Below are positions 42,796-51,739 of a DNA stretch of 64,000 nucleotides, piece after piece. The notes under the pieces were generated by a model, which was given only the letters and a program-made list of their open reading frames with translations, was not told the DNA's origin and did no database searches. Source of the DNA: Bacteroidales bacterium (GTDB lineage: Bacteria; Bacteroidota; Bacteroidia; Bacteroidales; UBA932). The first letter of the stretch is position 1. Each line of letters starts with the position of its first letter. Made by a program: the position numbers and the translations under genes. The stretch is from positions 190,008 through 254,007 of the forward strand of contig JAFROX010000006.1 of assembly GCA_017429475.1 (NCBI GenBank), given 5' to 3'.

Positions 42796-42937
42796 TACGG
42801 CTGGCAGGCAGAATGCTGCAAGGCAACATTGTGCCCCACTTTGCGAGGCCGGCCTTTTAGCCGAGCAAAGAAGGGGGTCAGGAGGGGCGCGGCCGTAAGG
42901 CCGTCGGTTGCCCTAGGCATTGCTGCCGGCAGCCGTT

Positions 42938-43072
42938 CCCGTCCACAAAAACCGCCTAAAACGTGGACGGCGACCGATTTCAGAGTCTCCCGTCCACAAA
43001 AAGTGGCTAAAACGTGGACGGCAGTCAATTTCAGAGGTTCCCGTCCACAAAAACCGCCTAAAACGTGGACGG
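42938..43072 (+). repeat. Three tandem 51-bp units, each with a hairpin
   Basis: Units start at 42938, 42989 and 43040 (the last is partial). Each begins with CCCGTCCACAAAAA and contains the inverted pair CCGTCCAC/GTGGACGG around a 16-nt loop. Between hairpins lies a stretch with TTTCAGAG. The 140 bp before the array (42796-42937) are GC-rich and hold no gene. Confidence 0.75.
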
Positions 43073-43082
43073 CGGACAGACA

Positions 43083-43115
43083 AACAGCCCCGCATCTTTT
43101 GGATGCAGGGCTGTT
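43083..43115 (-). terminator. Terminator of the aldolase gene
   Basis: AACAGCCC and GGGCTGTT form an 8-bp stem, continued after one mismatch by GCATC/GATGC, loop TTTTG. It lies 35 bp past the aldolase stop; on the minus strand the descending arm runs into TTTGTCTGT. Confidence 0.65.
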
Positions 43116-43149
43116 CTTATTGTGTGCTGTTCAGGAATATTGGCTTTGA

Positions 43150-44148
43150 CTAGGCTTTGCCGTTGCTTCCGAGAACGTTGATGATCTTGTGGATGTAGAG
43201 TCGCTTCATGCTGTCGCGGGCAGGACCGAGGTATTTACGAGGGTCGAATTCGGCCTTCTTCTCGTTGAGGACCTTGCGGACTGCAGCAGTCATAGCCAGA
43301 CGTGAGTCTGAGTCGATGTTGATCTTGCAGACTGCGCTCTTGGCTGCCTTGCGGAGCTGATCCTCGGGAATACCGATGGCTGCTTCGAGCTGACCGCCGT
43401 TTGCGTTGATGGTCTCAACTTCTTCCTGGGGAACTGATGATGAACCGTGGAGAACGATCGGGAAGCCGGGGAGTTCTTTCATAACACCGTCGAGCACGTC
43501 GAATGCCAGCGGCGGGGGAACGAGACGGCCGGTCTTGGGATCTTTGGTGCACTGCTCGGGTTTGAACTTGTAGGCACCGTGTGAAGTACCGATAGAGATG
43601 GCGAGAGAGTCGCAACCTGTCTTGGTCACGAAATCAACGACCTCTTCGGGACGGGTATATGTATGATGCTCAGCGCTTACCTCATCCTCAACTCCTGCGA
43701 GAACTCCGAGCTCACCCTCAACAGTAACGTCGAACTGGTGTGCGTATTCAACGACCTTCTTGGTCAGTGCTACGTTCTCGTCGTAAGGCAGGTGGCTGCC
43801 GTCAATCATAACTGATGAGAAACCGAAATCTACGCAGCTCTTGCAAGTTTCGAAGCTGTCACCGTGGTCGAGGTGAAGAACGATCTGGGGTTTCTCCCAG
43901 CCGAGTTCTTTAGCATATTCCACAGCACCCTGAGCCATATAGCGGAGAAGGGTCTGGTTTGCATAGTTGCGGGCTCCTTTGCTGACCTGCAGGATCACCG
44001 GACTCTTGGTCTCGGCTGCTGCCTGGATGATGGCTTGGAGCTGCTCCATATTGTTGAAGTTGAAAGCAGGGATGGCGTAACCGCCGTTGATGGCCTTCGC
44101 AAACATTTCGCGAGTGTTGACAAGGCCTAATTCTTTGTATGAAACCAT
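43150..44148 (-). CDS. fba: Class II fructose-1,6-bisphosphate aldolase
   Basis: 332 residues. Zinc-dependent reversible cleavage of fructose-1,6-bisphosphate to glyceraldehyde-3-phosphate and dihydroxyacetone phosphate. Visible motifs: zinc-ligand region HLDHGDSFETCKSCVD, the class II signature FGFSSVMIDGSHLPYDEN, VEGELG, LHGSSSVP, and the phosphate-binding NIDSDSRLA. The ATG at 44148 opens the conserved MVSYKELGLVNTREMF; the frame extends upstream only into the promoter and the divergent gmk gene. A -7 box (TAAATTTG) lies 27 nt upstream. Confidence 0.95.
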   Translation of the reverse strand: MVSYKELGLVNTREMFAKAINGGYAIPAFNFNNMEQLQAIIQAAAETKSPVILQVSKGARNYANQTLLRYMAQGAVEYAKELGWEKPQIVLHLDHGDSFETCKSCVDFGFSSVMIDGSHLPYDENVALTKKVVEYAHQFDVTVEGELGVLAGVEDEVSAEHHTYTRPEEVVDFVTKTGCDSLAISIGTSHGAYKFKPEQCTKDPKTGRLVPPPLAFDVLDGVMKELPGFPIVLHGSSSVPQEEVETINANGGQLEAAIGIPEDQLRKAAKSAVCKINIDSDSRLAMTAAVRKVLNEKKAEFDPRKYLGPARDSMKRLYIHKIINVLGSNGKA

Positions 44149-44175
44149 ATTATTGAGTAATAATTTATATCCGCG

Positions 44176-44203
44176 CAAATTTATAAATAAAATGATAAAT
44201 TTG
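44176..44203. promoter_or_regulatory. Divergent fba / gmk-nadD promoters
   Basis: TAAATTTG occurs on both strands: minus at 44176-44183 (27 nt before the fba ATG) and plus at 44196-44203 (18 nt before the gmk ATG). With the next base on each side they form a 9-bp perfect inverted repeat, CAAATTTAT/ATAAATTTG. Confidence 0.6.
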
Positions 44204-44221
44204 TAGACCAACATCTCTTTT

Positions 44222-45295
44222 ATGAGCAAGAAAGTCGTCATTTTTTCAGCCCCCTCAGGATCAGGCAAGACCACAGTGGTCAAGCATCTGATTTCCAAGT
44301 TTCCCCGCCTCGAATTCTCAATCTCCGCAACTTCGCGTCAGCCCCGCGGCGCAGAGGTGGACGGCAAGGATTACTATTTCCTGAGCCAGGAGGAATTCCA
44401 GGCCAGGATTGCCGACGACCAGTTCGTGGAATACGAGCAGGTCTATCAGGGGTCATACTACGGCACTCTGAAGAGCGAGGTGGAGCGCATCTGGAACAAT
44501 GGCAACATCATTCTTTTCGACGTGGACGTGAAGGGAGGAGTCAATCTCAAGAAGTATTTCGGGGATGATGCACTTTCTGTCTTTATCCAGGCCCCGTCAC
44601 CTGAGGAACTGCGCCGCCGTCTGGAGAAGCGCGGCACTGACAGCCCAGAGGCTATAGAGAAACGTGTGGCCAAGGCTGCCGAGGAGATGGAATATGCCGA
44701 CAAGTTCGACGTGGTGCTGATAAATGACGATCTGGATATGTGCCTTCGCAAGGCGGAGCATCTCCCGATATTCACCGACAGGAACGTTGCGCTTTATTTC
44801 GGCACTTTCAATCCGCTGCACATCGGCCACGTCAACATCCTTAAGTATCTGTGCGGCTGCGGACTGGACGAAGTTCGGATGATCGTGTCTCCTCACAGCC
44901 CTTTCAAGGCGGAAGCGGCGCTGAGCGACGACGAGCGCCTGGCCCGGGTGCGCGCCCAGATTGCCCGGCTCGGACTGGACGTCACTGTCAGCGATGTCGA
45001 ATATCAGCTGGAGCGCCCGTCATACACCATCAACACCCTTCGCCACCTGCAGGCCGCCGAACCTGACACGCACTTCATCCTTGTGATGGGTGCCGACAAT
45101 CTCGAGGGGTTCAAGCGCTGGAAGGACTGGCAGGAAATAGTCACCGACTTCGAAATTTGGGTTTATCCCCGTCCCGGCGTTGAAAATACCGAAGCACTCT
45201 GCAAGGACCTCCAGGCCAAACTCCTGGATGCCCCTCTCACCGACATCAGTTCCACCGAAATCCGCAACGGCAAGAAGACATCAGGATTAGAGTAA
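44222..45295 (+). CDS. Guanylate kinase-NadD fusion protein
   Basis: 357 residues, two enzymes in one chain. Residues 1-185 are guanylate kinase (GMP to GDP): P-loop SAPSGSGKTT (9-18), TSRQPRGAEVDGKDYYF, GSYYGT. From 188 on, nicotinate-nucleotide adenylyltransferase (NaMN to NaAD) starts with VALYFGTFNPLHIGH (189-203), followed by VSPHSPFK and the late motif ISSTEIR (342-348). The chain stops only nine residues after ISSTEIR, so the usual final helix of NadD is missing or very short. The frame is continuous, with no stop or start signal at the junction. Confidence 0.9.
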   Translation: MSKKVVIFSAPSGSGKTTVVKHLISKFPRLEFSISATSRQPRGAEVDGKDYYFLSQEEFQARIADDQFVEYEQVYQGSYYGTLKSEVERIWNNGNIILFDVDVKGGVNLKKYFGDDALSVFIQAPSPEELRRRLEKRGTDSPEAIEKRVAKAAEEMEYADKFDVVLINDDLDMCLRKAEHLPIFTDRNVALYFGTFNPLHIGHVNILKYLCGCGLDEVRMIVSPHSPFKAEAALSDDERLARVRAQIARLGLDVTVSDVEYQLERPSYTINTLRHLQAAEPDTHFILVMGADNLEGFKRWKDWQEIVTDFEIWVYPRPGVENTEALCKDLQAKLLDAPLTDISSTEIRNGKKTSGLE

Positions 45296-45305
45296 GCAGC
45301 CCCAC

Positions 45306-47297
45306 TTACGGCACCAGCACCATCTCGTCAAAGAGGTATGACGCTCCGCCGATGCGGTCGATGACGAAGAGGGCGTAGCGGATGTCGATGGAGATGTTGC
45401 GGCAGATTTCCGGGTCATAGACTTCGTCGCTCATCGTACCTTCCCACACACGGTCGAAGTTAAGGCCGATGAGGCGTCCGTCAGCGTTGATGACGGGACT
45501 GCCGGAGTTGCCGCCGGAAGTGTGATTCGTCGCAAGGAAGCAGACCGGAATGGTGCCGTCGACACCCCAGCGGCCATAGTCCTTGGCGGCATAGATGTCG
45601 CGCAGGCGCTGCGGGATGTTATAGTCGTAGATGTCCGGATTGTCCTTCTCCATTATGCCGTCGAGCGTTGATATGCACTTGTAGGTCACACCGTCGGCAG
45701 GCTCATAACCGGCCACCTTGCCATAAGCAATGCGGAGGGTGAGGTTGGCATCCGGATAGAACACCTTCTGGGGCTCGAAAGCCATCTGGCCGCGCATATA
45801 GGTGCGCATCAGCAGGTCGATCTGCTCGTTCAGGGCACTGCGCTGCGGAGCGATGCTGTCGCGGTAATGCTCGTAGAAACTCTGCGAGAACTCCAGGGCC
45901 TCGGCCTCGGAAGCGAACACGGCCTTGCGCCAGGCCTCGACACTGCCGAACTGAGCCATCTTGCGGTCGTAGTATGCCGGCCGCAGGTCATTTTTCATAT
46001 TCTCACCATAGGCCGCAATGACAAGGTCGAAGATCTCCTCGTCGATGGGCTGATAATAGTCTTTATAGAAAGCCTCGCTGTCGGTTTTGCCGCGGCGCAC
46101 GAAAGCCGGCCACTCGATGGCGGCGATGGCCTCGCTGTAGTTCTCGTATGCATAGGTGTATTTGTCAAGCAGCTGCTGCAGAGAGTCGAGTTTCTCCACG
46201 ACGCCTTCATATTCGGTACCGACGGCCCATCTCTTGAAACGCTCCTGATAGGCCTTCTTGTTGGCCACGGTCTTCATCTTGCGGATACCCTTTGCCTCGC
46301 CCTGCCACTTCTTCCACGCGTTGGCGACGGAAGATTTCTTGCTGGCATACTGGATTCGGATGGCGGGGCTCTGGTTCATATATTTGTTCATCACGTCGAG
46401 CCTCATATCGCGCAGCGCGATCTTGGTAGGGTTGGAGATTTCCGAGATGTAGTTCACGGCACCTGCGGTAACATATTCCTTGGTGGAGCCGGGGCAACCA
46501 TAGACGAAGGTGAAGTCACCTTCACGAACACCTGCGGTGGAAATCTCGAAGAACTTCTTGGGAGAATAGGGCACGTTGTCGGCTGAATAGTCGGCCGGCT
46601 CGCCGTCGGGACCTGCATATACCCTGAACATCGAGAAGTCGCCGGTGTGGCGCGGCCACATCCAGTTGTCAGTTTCGCCACCGAACTTTCCGATGGAGCT
46701 GGGCGGAGCACCTACGAAGCGTACGTCACGATAGACCTTGAAGATGTAGAGGAAATACTGGTTGCCGTAATACAATGCAGCCACTTGCGCCCTCAGGCCT
46801 TTTCCTTCAGCCACGGCAGCGTCGATGAGCTTCCGGGAATTGGCAGCGACGATGCTGTCGCGGGCCTCTTCGCCCATACTTGCAGTATATCCTGCCAGCA
46901 CCTTGTCGGTGACTTCATCCATCCTCACGAGATAGCTGACGGTCAGGCCGGGGCATGGGAGTTCCTGATCGCGGCTCATCGCCCAGAAACCATCGGTGAG
47001 GTAGTCGTGCTCCACTGAGCTGTGGCGCTGGATGTAACTGTAGCCGCAGTGGTGGTTGGTGATGAGCAGACCTTCGTTGGATATCATCTCGCCGGTGCAG
47101 CCTGAGCCGAACAGCACGACGGCATCCTTGAGTGACGAATGGTTGACGCTGTAGACGTCTTCGGCGCTGAGCTTGAAGCCCTTGGCCTGCATATCTCCAA
47201 TGACGGATTCAATCATGCTGGGGAGCCACATTCCCTCGTCGGCCATTGCCGCGAAAGATACTGTCAGCGCTGTGAGGATAGAAAGAAGTTTCTTCAT
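45306..47297 (-). CDS. S46-family dipeptidyl peptidase, DPP11-like
   Basis: 663 residues, shorter than the about 720 usual in the family. Signal peptide 1-19 (cut near AMADEG). The chymotrypsin-type double barrel is interrupted by a helical domain. Catalytic His is in TNHHCGY (His83) and catalytic Ser in GNSGSPV (Ser598). Arg616 in NFDRVWEGTMSD stands 18 residues after the Ser, the same offset as Arg673 to Ser655 of DPP11, which sets preference for Asp/Glu at P1; DPP7 has Gly there. It should release dipeptides in the periplasm for amino-acid feeding. It starts 1 bp after the rnhB stop. Confidence 0.88.
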   Translation of the reverse strand: MKKLLSILTALTVSFAAMADEGMWLPSMIESVIGDMQAKGFKLSAEDVYSVNHSSLKDAVVLFGSGCTGEMISNEGLLITNHHCGYSYIQRHSSVEHDYLTDGFWAMSRDQELPCPGLTVSYLVRMDEVTDKVLAGYTASMGEEARDSIVAANSRKLIDAAVAEGKGLRAQVAALYYGNQYFLYIFKVYRDVRFVGAPPSSIGKFGGETDNWMWPRHTGDFSMFRVYAGPDGEPADYSADNVPYSPKKFFEISTAGVREGDFTFVYGCPGSTKEYVTAGAVNYISEISNPTKIALRDMRLDVMNKYMNQSPAIRIQYASKKSSVANAWKKWQGEAKGIRKMKTVANKKAYQERFKRWAVGTEYEGVVEKLDSLQQLLDKYTYAYENYSEAIAAIEWPAFVRRGKTDSEAFYKDYYQPIDEEIFDLVIAAYGENMKNDLRPAYYDRKMAQFGSVEAWRKAVFASEAEALEFSQSFYEHYRDSIAPQRSALNEQIDLLMRTYMRGQMAFEPQKVFYPDANLTLRIAYGKVAGYEPADGVTYKCISTLDGIMEKDNPDIYDYNIPQRLRDIYAAKDYGRWGVDGTIPVCFLATNHTSGGNSGSPVINADGRLIGLNFDRVWEGTMSDEVYDPEICRNISIDIRYALFVIDRIGGASYLFDEMVLVP

Positions 47298-47298
47298 A

Positions 47299-47967
47299 TT
47301 ACTTGATGTTTAATTTCTTGAGGAATGACCGTCGGTGCTCCGGAGTGATGCCGAGGGTGGCGATGGCCTCGTAATGCTCTTTGGTTGGATAGGCCATGTT
47401 GCGCTCCCAGCCGTATCCGGGATACTTCTCTGCCATCCTGGTCATATACTCGTCACGGTATGTCTTGGCGAGGATTGATGCGGCTGAGATGGCGGGGATT
47501 TTCGCGTCGCCCTTGACTATGGTCAGATAGGGAATCTCTGTGCCGTCTGGGCCGTGGTATGGCTTGAAACGGTTGCCGTCTGCCAGGATCAGCTCCGGCA
47601 CGACCCCCATCTTCGCTATTGCAAGATGCATTGCCCTGATGGAGGCGTTGAGAATGTTTATCTCGTCGATTTCGGCGGCGGAAACGCTGGCTACACCCCA
47701 GGCTATGGCATTCTGCTCGATGATGGGGCGCATCTGCTCGCGGCGGCTCTTTGTGAGCTGCTTGCTGTCGGCCAGCCAGGGGTGTCGGAAGTCTTCCGGA
47801 AGTATCACCGCACCGGCAAAGACAGGGCCTGCCAGCGGTCCGCGGCCAGCCTCGTCACAGCCTGCGATGATGCTGTAGCGCACCTCTCCGAAAAGGGATT
47901 CCCCCTCGGGTCCGAGTACTTCGCGCAGTGCTTCCGCAGTGCTTTTACCGTTGCTTAGAGTGATCAT
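47299..47967 (-). CDS. rnhB: Ribonuclease HII
   Basis: 222 residues. Removes ribonucleotides from DNA and RNA-DNA hybrids. The signature GCDEAGRGPLAGPV (D38, E39) is followed by DSKQLTKSRRE, the active-site Asp in ILADGNR, and KGDAKIPAISAASILAKTYRD. The N-terminal 30 residues precede the conserved core, and the -7 box lies only 5 nt before the chosen ATG, so translation may start later or from a leaderless mRNA. The S46 peptidase gene follows directly. Confidence 0.92.
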   Translation of the reverse strand: MITLSNGKSTAEALREVLGPEGESLFGEVRYSIIAGCDEAGRGPLAGPVFAGAVILPEDFRHPWLADSKQLTKSRREQMRPIIEQNAIAWGVASVSAAEIDEINILNASIRAMHLAIAKMGVVPELILADGNRFKPYHGPDGTEIPYLTIVKGDAKIPAISAASILAKTYRDEYMTRMAEKYPGYGWERNMAYPTKEHYEAIATLGITPEHRRSFLKKLNIK

Positions 47968-47970
47968 ATT

Positions 47971-48007
47971 TACAAATATAGGTGATAATCTTTTTTGTAT
48001 ATTTGTA
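47971..48007. promoter_or_regulatory. Divergent rnhB / rhaB promoters in a perfect inverted repeat
   Basis: TACAAATATA (47971-47980) and TATATTTGTA (47998-48007) are exact reverse complements; each contains a TATATTTG -7 box, pointing left to rnhB and right to rhaB. The boxes end 5-6 nt from both start codons, which suggests leaderless transcripts or an operator function. Confidence 0.55.
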
Positions 48008-48011
48008 TACT

Positions 48012-49448
48012 ATGCGAAAATTTCTGGCAATAGACATCGGGGCTACGAGCGGACGCGGCATCCTGGGCGTCCTGGACGGCGGGAAACTGACCACCGAGGA
48101 GATTGCGCGCTTCCCCAACAGAATCATAAAGGAAGGCGGCCACTGGATGTGGGATATGCAGGCCTTGTACGAGGCTGTCATTGCAGCCCTGAAAACCGTG
48201 GCTGACAGGAAAATCGAGATAGAGTCCATCGGTATAGACACCTGGGGCGTGGATTTCGCCCTCTTCGGGAAAGACGGGAAACTGATGCGCAATCCCTATT
48301 GCTACCGCGACCCTTATACCGCCGGCGAGCCGGAGCGTTTCTTCCGTCAGGTGCCGGCCGAAAAAGTTTATGACATCACCGGCATCCAGGTGATGGACTT
48401 CAACAGCCTTTTCCAGCTTTCAGCCCTGAGAAGGGAGGATGACGCCGCACTGAAGGAAGCAGACAAGATACTGTTTATGCCCGATGCCTTGAGCTATATG
48501 CTCACCGGGCGGCAGGTGTGCGAATATACGATAGCCTCGACTTCGCAGATGCTGAACACCCGCACCAGGGAGTTCTCCGAAGAACTGCTGGAGGCCCTGG
48601 GCCTGAAACGCAGCTACTTCGCCGAGATGGTGCAGCCCGGAACCGCGATCGGCACTCTGACACCAGAAGTCCAGAGGCTGACAGGACTCGGTCCCGTGAC
48701 GGTCAAGGCTGTGGCAGGACACGACACTGCGAGCGCGGTGGCGGCAGTCCCTGCATCTGACGGCAACTTTGCCTATCTCAGTTCGGGCACCTGGAGCCTT
48801 ATGGGCATCGAAACGGCAGATCCCATCGTGACACGCGAGAGCCGGACGATGAACTTCACGAACGAAGGCGGCATCTGCGGCACCATTCGTTTCCTGAAAA
48901 ACATCTGCGGAATGTGGCTGCTTGAGCAGTGCCGTGCGGAGTGGGGCGACGTGGCCTATGACCTGCTGATCGAAGAAGCCCTTGCGGAAGAGCCCTTCGG
49001 CATCCTGATTAACCCTGACGACAGCCGTTTCAGCGCTCCATCAAGTATGACCGAAGCATTCTGCGACTATTGCAGAGCTACGGGACAGAAGGCTCCGGAA
49101 CGCAGGGGAGAATATACCCGCGCCATCTTCGACAGTCTCGCGCTGCGCTACCGCCAGGTGTTCGGCTGGCTCAGGGAGCTTGCGCCGTTCCCGATCGAGA
49201 AACTTCACATCATAGGCGGCGGAGCCCGCAACAGGCTGCTGAACCAGTTCACTGCCAACGCCCTCGGCGTGCCTGTCGTCGCCGGACCTGTGGAATGCAC
49301 TGCCATCGGCAACATAATGGTTCAGGCGGCAGAAGCCGGTTCCCGAGACATCATAGCCGCATCTGTCGCCACGGACAGTTTCTGTCCGCAGGATACACTG
49401 ACCTGGGATGCGGCGTACGAAAAGTTTTTACGGATAACTAAACACTGA
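48012..49448 (+). CDS. rhaB: Rhamnulokinase
   Basis: 478 residues, FGGY kinase family (called RhaK in Bacteroides). Phosphorylates L-rhamnulose at C1. Motifs: N-terminal phosphate loop AIDIGATSGRGILG, substrate region GIDTWGVDFAL, AGHDTASAVAAVP, and the late IGGGARNRLLNQF. The ATG at 48012 gives the usual N-terminus; an upstream in-frame ATG lies inside the promoter. First gene of the operon rhaB-rhaA-rhaT-rhaD. Neither the AraC-type regulator RhaR nor the lactaldehyde reductase known from Bacteroides is next to it. Confidence 0.95.
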   Translation: MRKFLAIDIGATSGRGILGVLDGGKLTTEEIARFPNRIIKEGGHWMWDMQALYEAVIAALKTVADRKIEIESIGIDTWGVDFALFGKDGKLMRNPYCYRDPYTAGEPERFFRQVPAEKVYDITGIQVMDFNSLFQLSALRREDDAALKEADKILFMPDALSYMLTGRQVCEYTIASTSQMLNTRTREFSEELLEALGLKRSYFAEMVQPGTAIGTLTPEVQRLTGLGPVTVKAVAGHDTASAVAAVPASDGNFAYLSSGTWSLMGIETADPIVTRESRTMNFTNEGGICGTIRFLKNICGMWLLEQCRAEWGDVAYDLLIEEALAEEPFGILINPDDSRFSAPSSMTEAFCDYCRATGQKAPERRGEYTRAIFDSLALRYRQVFGWLRELAPFPIEKLHIIGGGARNRLLNQFTANALGVPVVAGPVECTAIGNIMVQAAEAGSRDIIAASVATDSFCPQDTLTWDAAYEKFLRITKH

Positions 49449-49453
49449 ACGAT

Positions 49454-50710
49454 ATGAACGAACAATTGCTTGAAAAAGCGTATGCCATTGCTGCAGAAAG
49501 ATATGCAGAGGCAGGAATAGATACTGAAAAAGCACTGGCGAAGCTCCAGAAGATGGCCATCTCGCTGCACTGCTGGCAGGCCGACGATGTCCGCGGCTTC
49601 GAGTCGGCAGGAGGAGAAGACCTGACCGGCGGCATCCAGACCACCGGCAACTATCCGGGACGTGCCCGCAACGTGGATGAGCTCAGGGCAGACGTGCTCA
49701 AGGCCACCAGTATGATACCCGGCCATCACCGCCTTAACCTTCACGAGATATACGGAGAGTTCGGTCCCCGGAAGGTAGACCGCGACCAGGTAGGACCCGA
49801 GCACTTCAAAGGATGGATGCAGTGGTCCAGCGAGCACGGAATGCCGCTGGATTTCAATACCACTTCATTCTCCCATCCGAAAAGCGGCGACCTGTCGCTC
49901 TCAAATCCCGACAAGGGCATCCGTGACTTCTGGATTGAACATTCGAAGCGCTGCCGCAACATTGCCAACGAGATGGGCCGCAATCAGAACGACCCCTGCA
50001 TTATGAATCTGTGGGTCCACGACGGCAGCAAGGACATCACCGTCAACCGCTACAAATACCGCGAGCTGTTCCGCAGCAGCCTCGACGAAATCTTCGCTAC
50101 GAAGTATGATATGATGAAGGACTGCCTCGAGAGCAAGACCTTCGGCATCGGCCTCGAGAGTTACACTGTCGGTTCCCTTGAGTTCTGCGTGGGCTATTGC
50201 GCCCAGCACGGCAAGATATATACCATCGACACAGGCCACTATCATCCCACCGAAAGCGCTGCCGACAAGGTGTCTTCAGTCCTGCTTTTCGTGCCGGAAC
50301 TGATGCTTCACGTGAGCCGTCCCGTACGCTGGGATTCCGACCACGTGGTGATAATGAACGACGACATTATGGACCTCTGCAAGGAGATCATCCGTGCCGA
50401 CGCCCTTGACCGCGTACATTTCGGCCTTGACTATTTCGACGCTTCGATCAACCGTATCGGTGCCTATGTCATCGGTGCCCGCTCAGCCCAGAAATGTATG
50501 CTGCAGGCCCTGCTGGAGCCTGTTGCACGCCTCCGTGAATATGAGGAGAGTGGCCGCGGCTTCCAGCGCCTGGCCCTTCTCGAAGAGGAGAAGACATTGC
50601 CTTGGAGCGCCGTCTGGGATATGTTCTGCCTCCGCAACGAAGTGCCGGTAGGGGAGGATTTCATCCCTGAGATCGAAAAGTACGAAAGGGAAGTGACGAG
50701 CCGCAGATAA
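49454..50710 (+). CDS. rhaA: L-rhamnose isomerase
   Basis: 418 residues, the usual length (RhaI in Bacteroides). Interconverts L-rhamnose and L-rhamnulose with two divalent metal ions. Recognised from ISLHCWQADDVRGFE, GGIQTTGNYPGRARN, and the metal-site regions LWVHDGSKD, IDTGHYHPTE and SDHVVIMNDD. It starts 5 bp after rhaB and precedes the transporter by 12 bp. Confidence 0.96.
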   Translation: MNEQLLEKAYAIAAERYAEAGIDTEKALAKLQKMAISLHCWQADDVRGFESAGGEDLTGGIQTTGNYPGRARNVDELRADVLKATSMIPGHHRLNLHEIYGEFGPRKVDRDQVGPEHFKGWMQWSSEHGMPLDFNTTSFSHPKSGDLSLSNPDKGIRDFWIEHSKRCRNIANEMGRNQNDPCIMNLWVHDGSKDITVNRYKYRELFRSSLDEIFATKYDMMKDCLESKTFGIGLESYTVGSLEFCVGYCAQHGKIYTIDTGHYHPTESAADKVSSVLLFVPELMLHVSRPVRWDSDHVVIMNDDIMDLCKEIIRADALDRVHFGLDYFDASINRIGAYVIGARSAQKCMLQALLEPVARLREYEESGRGFQRLALLEEEKTLPWSAVWDMFCLRNEVPVGEDFIPEIEKYEREVTSRR

Positions 50711-50722
50711 CATTCATCCGTT

Positions 50723-51733
50723 ATGGAAATACTCATCGGACTTGTAATAATCGCAGTAGGTGCATTCTGCCAGTCGAGCAGCTACGTGCCCATCAACAAG
50801 ATAAAGGCCTGGAGCTGGGAGTCGTTCTGGGCGCTGCAGGGCGTTTTCGCCTGGCTTATATTCCCGCTGCTCGGAGCCTTGCTGGCTGTGCCAGCCGGTC
50901 ATTCCCTCTTCGAGGTCTATGCAGCCCATCCGACAGATGCACTGCTTGCAGCTTTCTTCGGCGTGCTCTGGGGCATCGGCGGACTGACCTTCGGGCTTTC
51001 GATGCGCTATCTGGGCATTGCGCTCGGCCAGAGCATCGCTCTCGGCACCTGCGCCGGTCTGGGAACCATCCTGACCCCGCTGTTCACCGGCCATCCCGGT
51101 GACCTGACCGGAGCCGTGATCACCGGCGTGGTGGTCACCATCCTTGGAATAGCGGTGATAGGCATCGCCGGCTCTATGAAGACCAGGGAACTTGCGGTGA
51201 AGGGAACCAGCGACACTGTGAAGGAATTCAACTTCAAGAAGGGTATCGCAGTTGCGCTGCTGGCCGGTTTTATGAGCGCCTGCTTCTCGATAGGCCTCGG
51301 TTTCGGCGAGAGCCTCTGCTGGCCGCAGACCAAAGAGATTTTCAGGACGCTGCCCGCAACGTTTATGGTAACTCTCGGAGGCGCCCTCACCAACCTCGTC
51401 TACTGCTTCCGCCAGAACTCGAAAAACCATACCTGGAGCGACTACCGCCAGAAATCGCTGTGGGGCAACAACCTGCTCTTCTGCGCCCTGGCCGGCCTGC
51501 TGTGGTACAGCCAGTTCTTCGGGCTCAGCCTCGGCAAGGGCTTCCTTGTGAACGCTCCGGTCCTGCTCACCTTCTCGTGGTGCATACTGATGGCCCTGAA
51601 CGTTACCTTCAGCAATGTCTGGGGCATTATCCTCAAGGAATGGAAAGGCTGCAGCCGCAAGACCATAGTCGTGCTGGTAATCGGCCTGGCAATACTCGTA
51701 TTCTCTTCATTCCTCCCGCAACTGATCGGATAA
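50723..51733 (+). CDS. rhaT: L-rhamnose/proton symporter
   Basis: 336 residues with ten hydrophobic segments, drug/metabolite-transporter fold (RhaP in Bacteroides). Family stretches: CQSSSYVPINKIKAWSWES, WGIGGLTFGLSMRYLGIALG, and WYSQFFGLSLGKGF near the end. It imports L-rhamnose with H+ across the inner membrane. No outer-membrane SusC/D pair lies nearby, so rhamnose may arrive through porins or products of another locus. It lies between isomerase and aldolase genes. Confidence 0.93.
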   Translation: MEILIGLVIIAVGAFCQSSSYVPINKIKAWSWESFWALQGVFAWLIFPLLGALLAVPAGHSLFEVYAAHPTDALLAAFFGVLWGIGGLTFGLSMRYLGIALGQSIALGTCAGLGTILTPLFTGHPGDLTGAVITGVVVTILGIAVIGIAGSMKTRELAVKGTSDTVKEFNFKKGIAVALLAGFMSACFSIGLGFGESLCWPQTKEIFRTLPATFMVTLGGALTNLVYCFRQNSKNHTWSDYRQKSLWGNNLLFCALAGLLWYSQFFGLSLGKGFLVNAPVLLTFSWCILMALNVTFSNVWGIILKEWKGCSRKTIVVLVIGLAILVFSSFLPQLIG

Positions 51734-51739
51734 TACGCT

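Noticed and set aside
42938-43072. CRISPR array
   Set aside because: Only three units, spacers are conserved rather than unique, and no cas genes are present.
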